Origin: Argyresthia goedartella
Lineage: Eukaryota > Arthropoda > Insecta > Lepidoptera > Argyresthiidae
DNA length: 64,000 bases
Direction of reading: 5' to 3'
Assembly: GCA_949825045.1 (NCBI GenBank)
Contig: OX463829.1
Location: 9,610,001-9,674,000 of the forward strand
Below, piece by piece: positions 42,356 through 54,549 of the stretch. A program made the position numbers and the translations under genes. The notes under the pieces were generated by a model. The model saw nothing but the letters and a program-made list of their open reading frames with translations, made no database searches and was not told the DNA's origin. The stretch's first letter is position 1. The number at the start of each line of letters is the position of its first letter.

Positions 42356-42778
42356 AATTCTTTTTTTTAATGTTTCGATACCTAGAAAATCATTTGAGAA
42401 TTATTACTGGAATATCTAGCGACGTTCCTACCTATCCCACCTCTCCGATCCCTACCTGTCCTTAATGCGATGAACGCTTCACGTATTTCCTTATCTACAC
42501 CTAAAATTCCCACTCAATTAATTCTCATATAATTACTATATAGCACTATCTATCTAGATTAAACAAATGCATAGGCATTCTGATGAATATCTATTTCAAC
42601 TCTACGAATCCATCCTTTTATTAGCTTACTTTTATCAGCTTGAAATTTATAATGACTCAGAACAATTTGAATCATACAATTATTAAACGATTCGAAAGAA
42701 ATTATAATAAACGAATCAATTAAATATAAAACGTGTCCTGTATAATCAGCTTGCTAGAAATTTTCAATCGTTTTTTTA

Positions 42779-43070
42779 CATAATCCCACCAACCTTCCTC
42801 ACTTTCCTTCCACTATCATCATAATGCTTAATATTATAATTATGGCTATATTTTCAGTTTTTTTTTGCATTTTTTTGAATATCCATTTTTTCTGTCATGA
42901 TTCTTTCATTTAACTGTTGACTCGAAATTTCTCAGTCTTTTATAATTTTTATTTGAAATATAACAAATTAGTTTTCTCTAATTTTTCGCTAATTGGAAAC
43001 ATTAAAATATATATTTTTTTATTTCAAATAATCCCACCAACCTTCCTCACTTTCCTACCACTATTATTGA
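42779..43070. repeat. Direct repeat pair, TCCCACCAACCTTCCTCACT
   Basis: About 38 bases starting ATAATCCCACCAACCTTCCT near 42780 recur near 43027 with one or two changes (CACTTTCCTTCCACTATCAT against CACTTTCCTACCACTATTAT). They are about 247 bp apart, just downstream of the minus-strand frame at 43239. This may be a tandem duplication. Confidence 0.6.
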
Positions 43071-43238
43071 TCATATTAAATTTTTTTTGTTTCATCCTTT
43101 AAATAATCATCAATAAATATGCATGTATAATGTCATCCTCCTATTTCCTCTCTTTCCTCTCACATTATGATATTGATGATTATGTTAGGGTTATTTTTCT
43201 TTACCATTTATTACCACCAAATCTTAATATTTTTATAA

Positions 43239-44440
43239 TTATTTTTTTTTTTCATATCCGTCTTCGGGAAATGGTAATAATCTCCGAGATAAAAGCATAT
43301 TTGCCACGTGATTTCTCATTTTTACAGGATTGTAATGTCTCTTTTGTTTATTAGGATCTTTTCCATAAAACAATAATGTTGCGAAAAAAATAGCAAATAT
43401 ACCACAATCAAATCCATTCTGTTGCTTTTGTACTTTACGATATTTATATGCTTTATTAAATGGATAAATTGCGTCCAAGTAACCGGTGTGATCATTGTGC
43501 AGCTTTCCATGACATAAGCTATCATAGATATAAACTGTTCCATTACCATCATATTTCGTGCAAATCCAATGTCCTATACCACTTAAATCGGCTCCACAAT
43601 TAAATAATATTTGAATATTACTTTTTTCATTAGGAATTGGTTGCAGATTTCCAACGAAAGCTCTAATAAATCCTGTATCTTGTGCATTATTAAAACCGCC
43701 ATTAGATACACACGCTTTATTCAGTATTTCATGGAACAGATTTATATGTTTATCTTCTAGATAGAAATCACGTCTTCTTACGTCTTCACAGTCTTTATTG
43801 GATAGTTTATAATTATAGACTTCATTATGATTTTGATAGTCTTCAACACTTATCAAATTTTGATCAATCGATTGTATTTCGTCTTGTTTCTTTTCAGGAG
43901 GTTTGTCATTACGTAAATTGATTTCTGATCTTTGCTTTCTGCAGTTATTTTTTTGATAGTCCTCAACACTTATGAGATTTTGATCAATCTTTTGTATTTC
44001 TTTTTGTTTCTTTTCAGGAGGTTCGTCATTACGTAAATTGATTTCCGATCTTCGCTTTCTGCAGTTATTTTTATTGTGCATAATTTTTTCGCTAGTACTG
44101 CTATCATTATTTATCTCAATATAACTTTCAACAACAACAATGGGTTTGCCAAGTATAGCATAAATTGGTTTATGATAGCTAAAATACGTTTCATAAACTT
44201 CACAACTTATATCATCAAAATTTGAGAAAATTACGTCTATTTGTGTATTAGCACTTGTAGTTACGCAATCGGTGGGAAGTTTTGTTTTTAAATTATGATT
44301 TTCTAATAAATACTTGGTAAACTCATTACTTTTAGCATCTTTAACATTCAATATATCAAAATTAAAATCACCAATAAGAATAATATTATTTTCAGTTTTT
44401 ATAATTTTTTCCAAAGTTGTTAAGAATTCGGTTTTTTTAA
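43239..44440 (-). CDS. Endonuclease-ULP1 protease fusion, mobile-element gene, 5'-truncated
   Basis: A minus-strand frame of 391 codons from ATG 44414 (open to about 44440) without any stop. Residues 1-90 are the C-terminal half of an exonuclease-endonuclease-phosphatase domain: IILIGDFNFDIL (Asp16, Asn18), TQIDVIFSNF (Asp60) and YFSYHKPIYAIL (Tyr-His at the SDH position). The N-terminal half with the catalytic Glu is missing. Residues about 115-195 hold two tandem 40-residue repeats (NNCRKRRSEINLRND, then PPEKKQKEIQ-IDQNLISVED), basic and NLS-like. The C-terminal third is a ULP1/C48-type cysteine protease: GHWICTKYDG (His282), VYIYDSLC (Asp298), QKQQNGFDCGIFAIFFA (Gln331, Cys337), so the catalytic set is complete. 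ULP1 enzymes remove SUMO-type tags, and mobile elements of several classes carry one. The YFSYHKPI wording resembles, from memory, endonucleases of Helentron-type elements; this is an inference. The intact frame in decayed surroundings suggests youth. Confidence 0.75.
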
Positions 44441-44819
44441 GTTTTGTTTAAGTTTAAGTTTTATAACTGTTGTAAGAATATAAATAAATAAATGAATAAA
44501 TCGACAGTATTAGCTGCGATATAGCAGCCTCGAGTGTAAATCAATGATAAATTAATAATAATAAAAATATTTTATTGTTCGATGACTTAAGTATTGCCAT
44601 AAAAGTAATGATAAAAATGGACCTGATTATTGTTTATGAATTGTTTTTTATTATTAGTTGATTAATTGTAATTATAGGAAAGTAAAACCATGATAAATGA
44701 ATAAATAAATGAATGAATAAATTTTGTGTTTATTACTCTTTTCAATTCATACCTTACGAATACACGATTACAGGGTGCATCTCCATGCATTTTCCTGATA
44801 TTAAACTACAAGTTATCGA

Positions 44820-45493
44820 TTAATATAGTTGAAAACGTATATATACATGTATATATACACATACACACACACTTAGACATCGCTCTGAAAATAATAACAA
44901 ATGATTTTCCAGGTCTTGAAACGCAAAGAAAAAACAAAATTATTCAGTTAATTTTCAGTTTGATTAATAATATTCGCTGATATTAATAATGAAAATATCA
45001 TTATTGCCGATCTCTGCTGCAAATGATTCTTAAGGTCTTAAAACATAAAGAAATTACGAAAGTAACTATTCCCATTTCCTAACTGATCATAACAACTTTC
45101 AATTGAAGTTAAAAATTAAAAAAAAAAACAATTTTTTAACATTACACAATAATTAATAAATTTTATCGAATTTAAAGAATTTTCACGAAAAAGATGACGT
45201 CATAGTGGGTCCGCCATTTTGAATTTTAAAAAACTGATGAAAGATTCGAAACCAGCACCCTCAAAAACCCACATCTACCCCTCAATACTTGGAATTACAT
45301 ACAAAATTAACGTTGCGTGTTCAAAAAAGTCAGTTTTTTACAAATAAAAAACGAACCGCTGGACCGATTTTTTCTAGACTCCTTTCAGATCTAAGTCATG
45401 ACGTGGCGTATCGATTGATATGGTCATCAAAGCGATTCGGTCCAGTAGTTATTGAGAAAACGAATTCCATAATTTTGATCACGTACATACGTA

Positions 45494-45531
<38 letters not shown>

Positions 45532-45645
45532 TCACTCTAAAAATGATTGCAAATGATTCTCCAGGTCTTAAAACGTAAAGAAAACACAAAATTACCTATT
45601 TCAATTTTCAGACCTATTATAATAACTTCTCAAGAGAAGTTAACA
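44820..45645. repeat. Cluster of three related repeat tails with (CA)n and hairpins
   Basis: The phrase GACATCGCTCTGAAAAT then AAATGATT-TCCAGGTCTT, AAACGCAAAGAAAA-ACAAAATT occurs at 44874-44940 and 45531-45597, with a shorter version at 45018-45075. Each of the two longer copies follows an alternating stretch: ATATATACACATACACACAC at 44850-44870 and a (CA)n microsatellite at 45496-45526. Two copies end in small AACTT-type palindromes (45094-45110 and 45624-45641). Bases 45330-45480 (CCGCTGGACCGATTTTTTCT, GTCCAGTAGTTATTGAGAAA) look like the body of the same element. No gene. Confidence 0.6.
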
Positions 45646-48600
45646 AGAGAAGTTAAAAAAGAGGATTTCCAACTTTAGGTGTCAGTAAAACGTACTTTCA
45701 TTCTTGTTGTAAATGCAATGACGTACATTTGCACAAATAATATGTGTAAACCTCCGACGAAAAAGAGGGATTTTATAAGTCTTGTTTGAAGAGTCTCTGC
45801 CTTTGTGCCTGTGTGTCTGTCGGTGGCACCATAACGCTCGAATGAGTGGACGGATTTTAATGCGTTTTTTTTTCTATGGCAGTTGACTTCACGGCGATGG
45901 TCCTTAGCTTTATTTAAAAAAAATCGCTTAAGTGGTTCGTAAGTTATCTATCAGTCTAATTAGGAAACAATTGAACTAAATTTTAAAGTTGTGACTTTAA
46001 GGTTGCATTAATGTGTCGGGAGTGTCTTAATATTTTTATTTGTAATTAATTATTAATAGTTAATTATTAAATTTTAAGAGAATAATTAATTCTAGGCAAA
46101 TTTATAGAGTGGGGCTTTGCCCAGTCGGACGAGTCGTCAAACTTAGAGAGACAATAAAATCGTAGGCACCTAGGTACCTCAACTCAAAACGGTGCAAAAA
46201 TAAACTTGACTGCGACTGTACTCTCGCTTCGATATTGTAAGTTTCACACCTCAAAAATGGTAACTAGACATTTCTGATAATCCAATAACAGGTTTACCAC
46301 ACACTCTCGAACATATCTCAACGACGATCGATAGGGATGAAACGATATCAAAGTATCGATAATTTTACTAGGTAGGTGTCTTTAAACTCGAAAGAAAGTA
46401 TCGATACTTGTCTGTTTCATTTAGTGATGTTCAACTAAATGATGTACGTTTTAAGGGCTGCGTATCCTTTTTTTAACCCATTTTCCTGTATCAAACGGGA
46501 CATCGATTTTCGGTGAACCGTTGCATCGGTTAATTAAAGGCTTCGTAGAAATAAGCCTTCGTCCAAATGAGCAATCGATTAAATTAATTTCGTAGTCACA
46601 TAGGGAACCCATGACCAAGGACTATATCTAGTTCAACACTTGTTTAAAAACAAACTTGTATGGGATTTGGCGTTTGTTTTGAGATTAAACGCTTTTTAAT
46701 ATTTTTTGTGGTAACACGGATAATATTTTCTACTAATTCGTCTCAATTATAATCTATCGACGGTGAAAGTATCGAAAGAAAAGTATCGATTATTTAGTAG
46801 TATCGTAGCATCCTGCTCTACGTGACAATATTATATGCGTGACATTCACGTTACATCGACTCGCACGCAACCGATCGAATCGAGAGTGATATATTACATC
46901 TGGAACGCTGGTGACGCTTTCGAGAGAACATGTTTCTTTCATCTTGATGTATGGTTTTGGATGAAATAAGTGCTATTTGCACAATACCGAAGGTAAACAT
47001 TGTGATAAATCTGCAGTTTTATTTGCTGAGGCGTGAAGAGTCGTTAATGTTAATGATTTATGTGTCGGAGGGTTTAATTTATTCATGTTTAAGATTTCAC
47101 CGATTCGTCATTTATTTAGGTTAGGTATTACAAAAGTTAATTTTGTTTGTAAAGTACCGAGCACACTGGAAAATAGTAACATAAGATAACCTATAGACAC
47201 GCCTTTTCCTATACAGGCTGGAAGAGGCACAGTAAAAAGTACATGCATATTATTTGGAGGCTTTATGATTATTTTCATGTTTTTTTGGGGACGAGTTGGA
47301 TGAAGTAATGATAAAATGAAGTAGCCGACCAACTAATTACTATACTAGTTATATTTATTTACCATTTGGTATTACGCTCGACCTTAGCAATATATATAAA
47401 AATATCACGAGATGGCACTGTAACCTAAATACCTACGCAAGGTGTGATATATGTAACGTTTCGCACCTAATTCTACTTACGTCTTACAAAAACCAAGTGT
47501 TCCCTGAAGCAAGTAAACACACCATATCTGTCACAATTCTAAGTAAAAAACTGCCCAATAACCAACAACGATCGAGATTTATCATATCATAAATCGTGAA
47601 CTAATATCACAGACGCAAGGCAGCCTCTGGGTACACCATTCCTTACAGCTCTACAAACTTTTGTTACAATCAATACCAGTCTTTAGCACCATTCGGTAAG
47701 GTTCAACAGTTGTAGATGTGGAGGTACGCTGTGTTCTGAAGCAGTGTACCTATGCTACCATGCCAGTAACACTCGTATAAGCCAGTGGTTGTGTGGACTG
47801 TGCTTGGTGCGGTCACATGTGATCGGTGAAACAAAACAGATTCGGGTGTCAGGTCGCTGGTTGGAATATCGTGGGGTGGAATGCTGAGACAATCGGTTTA
47901 GTTGCAAATGATGATTCTGTGAGAGTTGTGAAGTGGCAGTGAAAACTACGTCAGAAGCCGATGTCAATGCCTTTGAACGATTGACATATCGTGATTTGTG
48001 TCGGTTCGCGGAAATCGCGGTGTGAAGTGAGTGCTAAAACTGTGTTAAAAGAAAATGTATTATCTAGTTAAACGTTAAACGGAGAACGTCATTCATAAAC
48101 CTCGCAAAACGCCGAATTAAAATCACATTTCCAAAAAGGCCCAATAAAAAGTAATGGCTCGTTAACGCTCAACTTTAAAGGCCCCAATTAAGATAATGAA
48201 AAATAAAACAATCGAAACCAGCGATTCGATAATTACTGCCGGTACGTGTTCGATTTCGCGAGTTGAGTATCGAGTGATGGAAGTTATCCGAGAATCGATC
48301 TTAGGCTGTCCATCATAGTAATGCGTTATCGTGCATTGATCTCTTACCGATCGCCCGATGCTTCTGAGTTATTTGAACTATGATCATTTGAAAGATATTA
48401 CTCGTAAATACTCTGAATATAGAGCTTCGAAGAATGACTGTACCAATACCAATAAGTTATTTACATTTATTCCATTCCATTTATTAACTTTTGTATTGTA
48501 TTCTGTATATATTTATTGCATAGGAAAATTCACATTACAAGCTTTCAGAAAAGAGATAAGACCAGACTATTACTATTAAATTTTTCGCCAACATCACTAG

Positions 48601-49830
48601 ACAGAGCAAGTTCATAATAATACAGATTATGTATAGGTAGGTACTTAAAGGCTTAAATAGCCACTAAGTCAGTATTAAATTCAATATCACACTGCTTTGC
48701 GATGTATGCAAATTATTGGCTACGACTTCTTTGCTTTGACCTGTTTTCAAGTGTGCTATTTTAGGTCTACGTACGGTTGTATTTCATAATTGAAGAAAAT
48801 ATTAAAAAAATCTATCCGTGCCTTTAGATAATTTCTTTCTTTTCAAGCAAACCAAACATTTAATCGGTAAAACGCATTTAAAAAATAAAAAGGATTTGCG
48901 ATAAACCCTTATTATATAATTATATCAGAATAACATAATAAAGCTACTGGTTTTTTCATCGCATTAAAATTTTCAACCGCTTTTATAAATCGTCCAATCA
49001 CAACATCGTTCTTTGACGAGCTATCTTCTATTGCGACTTCGCTGGTTTAAAAGCGGTGGCGACTCGTGTTCTGTTGATTTATCAATTTGGCAGCTATTGC
49101 GATAGTAATACATAATAATATTACAGACAACAAGGAATGCTCGTCCGAAGGTACAGTCGAGAGACTCGATTCGACTCCCACTCGAGAAGCCCAGCGTAAG
49201 AGAACTACCCTATGGGAAATTTACTGGGAAATTCCATTTTATGGGAAATAGCAAAACTATCATCAAACATAGAATCTCAGCCTCAAGTTTATTAGTTTAC
49301 TTGGCTAGGTCAGGTTAGACTTTTTTGATGTTCTATTAAAGACTTCAAAAAGAAGGAGTTCTCAATTAGTTTTATTTTTGTGTTTGTTACTTTATTTACA
49401 AATCGATTCTTAAGCAAGTGCTTTCGCTAAGACTCGTTCTTAGAATCGACTATCTCGCCCTTAATTTCTCCGTCAATTATGTACCGATTTCGATGATTCT
49501 TGTTTTGATTGGTAGGCCTACTTCAGAGGTGATCCCAAATAAATAGTATCAAAATAGATTTAGGGCTTTTTGAAAAAATCAACAAATACAAAAAATATAT
49601 GCACATATGACGTTTTGGTTTGCGGTTCCGTGCAGCAAAAGTGTTGATGAGGACTTTTCATGTACACAGACTTCATTCGCATCCTGACAGGGGAGGAAGA
49701 AATATAGGGCATGAACTTGAAGTCGGTATTTTTAAGTTTTTAACCCGGTGAATTAGTTGTATTCTTTGGTATAGTTAATAAAGCTTTGTTTTAAATACGG
49801 CTCACAGTTAGCGGCCGACTGTTTCGCTTC
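45646..49830. other. 4.2-kb stretch without a recognised gene
   Basis: Several TATCGATA and related words occur at 46354-46361, 46399-46406, 46755 and 46784 (see findings). A minus-strand SINE family 1 tail crumb is at 47180-47235 (GACACGCCTTTTCC, GGCTGGAAGAGGCAC). Frames at 47108, 47755 and 48358 show no domains. Bases 47880-48060 are richer in GTGA words and could be an unrecognised 5' UTR, but nothing supports that. Confidence 0.35.
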
Positions 49831-49839
49831 AAAATTCCA

Positions 49840-50150
49840 AATTCCAAATGTCTTTATTACTGTAGATATTTACATATACTTAGCAATCGTCTTTTTTTGC
49901 CCCTTCTTTACATTGGACCACTGTGGGAGAAGAAGGACGTAGAAACTCCCACAAATTGATTTTTAGATCTCTTCTAAAATTGCTTGTGCTTAATCAATAA
50001 AAATAGTATAATATCACTATCATAATTAATAATCAGCAATAAATAATTACAAAGTTATTAACAGCAAGGTCTGTGTTGAGCCAGATTAACACCCTACAGT
50101 CCCGTCATTTAGGTAATCTTGAACATTGTAATATACCTTTTTCGACAAAG
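49840..50150 (-). mobile_element. LINE 3' region, inverted partner of 15600-15910
   Basis: On the minus strand the order is ATATTACAATGTTCAAGATT, AACTTTGTAATTATTTATTG, CTTCTCCCACAGTGGTCCAA, then GAAGGGGCAAAAAAAGACG and GTATATGTAAATATCTACAG, ending in an A-rich tail at about 49840. It is a long copy of the family whose tails also occur at 3095 and 6165. Confidence 0.68.
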
Positions 50151-50647
50151 AAGAATATGAATTTGAAACTTCGCTAGTTAGCACGGTGTGTCTAATTTAT
50201 ATGAGAACACTTTCAGCCACAGTGATAACAAGCAACGCCTGAAGGCGATGGGTATGCCTAAATGTCCATCTTTAAAGCGCTATTACTCTTATAGGAGACA
50301 TTTCTCAAATACCAAAAAATATTTCTTATGAAAATCCCTCGCCATAAATCGTAGTGTTTGAAAACATTAGACTCGTATTCCCAATGGGAATCTGGGAATT
50401 AGGTACACGAAAAAAAAAGATGTTTTTCACCTAAAACTGCTGCTCAAACTTGTTTATAGACAAAAATGTAAAATTTTTGTGTAACACGGAATATGGATAA
50501 GGTTATTGCGTCGACAAATAGGCATTAAAAACATCTTAAAATGGAGATAATTCGTGATTATGAAGAAATAAATAAAAGGCACAAATGTTCGCACTGTTCC
50601 GCCGCACGCAGCCACTAAAGTAACAGCCATGTTGCAATGTGAGCTGC

Positions 50648-50880
50648 TATGACATAACATAGCGTCACGCCTTTTCTCATACGGGGTGGCAGGGGCACAA
50701 TTGTACCCACTTTGAGCCAGTTATTCAATCCTCCATTATGCGTTTTCCATCGCTGTTAGAACGTCCTTATAATATACTTAAGATAAATTAATTATCTCAT
50801 TGGTACATGGTCAGGAATCGAACCTGCATCTCCTGTGTGAGAAGTAAGCGTGAAACCCATTAGACCACGGAGCTCTTTTT
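50648..50880 (-). mobile_element. SINE family 1, uninterrupted minus-strand copy
   Basis: Complement of the tail CATAGCGTCACGCC at 50659, body with GTACCCACTTTGAGCCAGTT, B-box complement GGAATCGAACC at 50814-50824 and A-box complement CCCATTAGACCAC near 50857-50869, ending GGAGCTC. An internal deletion of about 30 bp (after CATTATGCG) removes the CCCCTGTCATGC block. This copy gives the pre-insertion sequence for the site at 4247-4374 and shows a single A box where 4453-4620 has eight. Confidence 0.82.
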
Positions 50881-51059
50881 GCTGCTTATGAGCTGCTATG
50901 ACATTTATTCTAATGTGGTTTTATCCAAAATTTCAACAACGCGAATCGTGTTGCTAGTTTTTCCGAAACAAGGAGTTTAAACACATAAGCTTAATCTTGA
51001 ATATAGTTTTAATTTATAGTTAACTTATATGATAAAAACTATTTCGCTACTGTGACTTT

Positions 51060-51700
51060 AGCTTTAAAATGTCTACATGTAACAGTTGGTCCAATTTGCG
51101 TCATTACCGCAACAAACATATACAATGTATGCGCCAACGCTTCCATTCGTGTAGAAAAAATATACAGAAATCTGCTAAACATGTGTTACACATCACATAT
51201 ATCATGAATTTACAGTGTACATTTGTACTGAAAGATACCTCGGCTGGGTGATTAATACGTAGGTGTAAGTAGGATAAAAGGATAGATTTAAGACACCTAA
51301 AGTTCTTAGATGTTTTGTTTAATTTTAAAGTTTTATAAAAAATCTTACTGAGTTAAAGTTTATGCTACTAGCATTAATATAGAATCACCTAGTTTAGCGT
51401 CCACTTTTCATGCCATACTTCTTTTTCAAACTTTACATTTCTAAAGACTTATGTCTAAGGTGTATCATCTGTTGGTAAACATATTAAATAAATTAATAAA
51501 AGGACGAAAAGGAGAACAGTAGGACAAAACCGAGTGCACACTGAACCGATGAGTCAGAGTAACATTATTATAATAAAAGGATGGACAGATCACATCATCA
51601 TCATCATCAGTGGATGAGGAAGGATCAGGGCTGGAGTAGATGGTGTGGTAAAGTACAGGCCTATAACCTGCAGAGGGCGAAAGTAGGCTGCTTAATTGAA
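51060..51700. other. Non-coding, (TCA)n microsatellite
   Basis: A (CAT/TCA)n run sits at 51592-51610. The short frames here have no features, and I see nothing else to assign. Confidence 0.3.
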
Positions 51701-51734
51701 GGGCTAGAAAATAAAAAGAGGGTTATGGTATTAA

Positions 51735-51875
51735 TCGGGTCTGTTGATCGAGTTGGCCAATAACCAATGCCAACCTTCCATCAACCCGCACTGAGCCGGC
51801 GTGGTGGAGTATGGCTCAATATTTCTCGAATCGGGGTAAAGGTCTGTGCCCCTCAGTGGGGACATAAATGGGCTA
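51735..51875 (+). mobile_element. RTE-type LINE 3' end
   Basis: GGTCTGTTGATCGAGTTGGC, then CAACCCGCACTGAGCCGGCG, GTGGTGGAGTATGGCTCAAT and GTGCCCCTCAGTGGGGACAT parallel the common lepidopteran RTE tail and the fragment at 1505-1600. No coding sequence. Confidence 0.6.
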
Positions 51876-52497
51876 CGTTTTTATGTATTAATCTGGAGTT
51901 AACGAAAAGAAATCTATACATGCATCCTTTTTGTAAGCTTCCACAGAAAATTACCTACCGAAGTGGTTTTACCTACATATAAATGAAATTAATGGCTGAC
52001 TAGTAGTTGATGTAGTTCCAACATGGCGCATGTTTATTATTTAGCTATACTATGAATTGCGAACATACGCGCTTTATGATTTATTGGATAGCTTTATTTA
52101 GGTACGAGTGGACCCAAGTTAGTGCAAACTTTTGCTCTTATTCCCTTGACATAAAGATGGTAGGTTGATGTGTGGTTGGTTGTACTTGTATTTTGTAACT
52201 CAGGCAATCGTGACGTGAGTAATATTAAAAGTTTGATCTAAATGTTGGTTTCTTAGTTGATCTCATAGCTCGAAATGGAAAGATTGAACTGATATGAAGG
52301 AAACTTTTCAATTAGGAGTTTGTAAGACGGTTGAAGATATGTCACATATATAGATAAGTTCTTCATCCATCTTAAAGTCAGCGATAGAAAAGAAAGAATA
52401 ATAGAAAATGTTATTCAGTAACATAAACAGGAATATAAATAGGTACTTAATTATTTATTTCCCTATGTATTTATAGTGGAGCTATTAATAGAAATCA

Positions 52498-52621
52498 CAT
52501 TTGACATCTGTCAATAGTAGGAACAGAGTTAAGGAGACTGACTCCTCCTTGTTTCGCTTAGAAAAGGAAGGGAGACTGGCCCATAGCTCTGTCCCTACTG
52601 TCGGTCGACAGATGTCAAATG
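52498..52621. mobile_element. Fold-back MITE, 124 bp, CATTTGACATC termini
   Basis: CATTTGACATCTGTC opens the element and its exact complement closes it. Inside, AGTAGGAACAGAG pairs with CTCTGTCCCTACT, and GGAGACT with AGGGAGACT flanks the centre TTTCGCTTAGAAAAGG. The centre resembles 20548-20620, so the two belong to one fold-back family. Confidence 0.72.
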
Positions 52622-53690
52622 CGACTTCTAAGAGAGGCCCCACTGTAATTTACATTACACTTGCACGCGCTATTCACTTAATAATTCAAGATGTTGGTAT
52701 AGGTATGTGTGCATGTGCATAAGTAGATATTTATTAAATTGCAGCGCTAACCAACTAAATTACAGTATAACTGCATTGCGGCAGTTTTTATCCATCAACA
52801 GAGAACCGAATCATACATTTGCAATTTCATTTTTTTTTGCGCATTGAATCAGATTAAATTTACTTATCACTTCATTAGGAATTAATTATTATTATGGTAC
52901 CTGCGGTTTCGGGTTTTTGTCGAATGCAGGTTTTTTTTTGTTGTTTAGGTCACTACTCGGATGTTTGTTGGTTATAATGCTTTTTGTTATAATGATTAAT
53001 AATATTTTATTGATTTTACTGACACATAATGAAATATCCTGACCATTCACTTAATTAAATAAAGATAACTCAGGATGTAACTCTTTGATTAATAAGTACT
53101 GACTTATCCAAATTTAATGAAGTGAGTGAGTGAATATATCATTATCGGTCATTTTTTTTTCACAATTTACGATTTAAAGGGTATATTTGATAGGTATTCC
53201 TAATGGTATGAGTATGGATTTATATTATGTTGGTAGATAGTATCCATTACGTTGGATTGATTATTCATAATCTCCAGCGCTCTGGCGAAGGGCTAGGTTT
53301 GAAATACAAAACTAAACGAAAGGAGTATCTGAAATAATTGGATCGCCGTTGGCGCATCTGTGCCATTGCCTGTCGGCGTGGGAAATGCGTAAAATATAAT
53401 ATTGTAGTATCTGTGGTACAATATAGAATTTACTATGACTTGTCGGTCTGTCAACACTATCACGTCACGACGGCTTTAACAATATCACGGTTTCGACACG
53501 CCCAAACATCACGCCCTAACATTGTTCGTATATAAAGATCATATCTAGGCTTATTGAGGCGCATTGTAAACAAATGTATAAAACAAGCTTCACTTTATAA
53601 ACACGACGTAGGCGGTCCGCAGGGTTTCTAAGATATCTGATAATTAAATCAAATGAAAATAGATTGGATTAACAAAAGTATATGTGTTAC
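52622..53690. other. AT-rich, nothing recognised
   Basis: No gene or defined repeat was found in this roughly 1.07-kb stretch. Confidence 0.3.
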
Positions 53691-53694
53691 CGTT

Positions 53695-54460
53695 AATGTG
53701 CATAAATCTAGGTAACTTAACTTAATAATCTTAACTAGTTAATCCGCAGATTACCTGGCTGAGTTCGTTAAAGTGGAAAAAATTGTTTCTAAGGTTGTAA
53801 AAACTAGGTTATGGTGCAGAATTACTAGGTAATCTGCAGAATAACGACCAAGCATACGGTAAAGTCCATAAAGTAGATTCTTGTTCAAATAAAACGTCTG
53901 AATAAATTGTTGGTGTTTATGGAATATAATTTGTGAGACTACATGTTCGAAAGGAATAAAAATAGTCAACCAAAATGAAACTCTTGAGTATCTGAATTGA
54001 AAGTAATTGACTAAATGAAATTCAACAAACTAAAAATAAAATCAGTCTGAAGGTAACAATCAGCCCCCATAGACATGTTGCATTTGCTAACTTATCACTC
54101 GCTACGACAACGCTAAGAAAATCTATGCGATTTGACGTTTGACACGCAAAGTCACATGATACTTTGTACGGGAAACGTCAAATCATAGCATAGATTTTCT
54201 AAGAGTCGCCGTAGGGAGTGATAAGTTAGCGAATGCAACTTGACTAGGGAGGCGGGCTAGCTATGTAAAATTATACAATTAGATTACAATCAATCATATG
54301 AGAAAAAAACATAAAATTTCTTACTGTCTTCCGCGATTCAACGGTGTACCATCCGTTAATATGCAGATTAACTAGGAAAAGTGCGAATATCAGCTATTAG
54401 AAGTAAAATTGTACCAGGAAATCTGCAAATTACCTAGTTAATGTGCAGATGATGGCTGTC
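53695..54460. repeat. Four scattered copies of a TAATCTGCAGATTACCTAG-type word
   Basis: CTAGTTAATCCGCAGATTAC then CTGG (53737-53759), CTAGGTAATCTGCAGAATAA (53826-53845), TTAATATGCAGATTAACTAG (54355-54374) and AATCTGCAAATTACCTAGTT then AATGTGCAGAT (54421-54450) are variants of one near-palindromic word. They surround the fold-back at 54077-54239. I cannot assign them to a known element. Confidence 0.55.
54077..54239. mobile_element. Fold-back MITE, 163 bp, GTTGCATTTGCTAAC termini
   Basis: GTTGCATTTGCTAACTTATC then ACTCGCTACG pairs with CGTAGGGAGTGATAAGTTAG then CGAATGCAAC; the inner AGAAAATCTATGC-GATTTGACGTTT pairs with AAACGTCAAATCATAGCATA then GATTTTCT. A few mismatches. No frame. Confidence 0.75.
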
Positions 54461-54549
54461 ATGCTCGTGAAGTCCAGAGTTCCTCATAAGTTATGTTCAT
54501 GATAGCTTTTGTTTGTTCTTATTTATTATTTTTGTGAAATTGTTATTCT

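Noticed and set aside
45496..45526. Left-handed DNA or promoter role for the (CA)n run
   Set aside because: It is an ordinary microsatellite within a dispersed repeat; no further signal.
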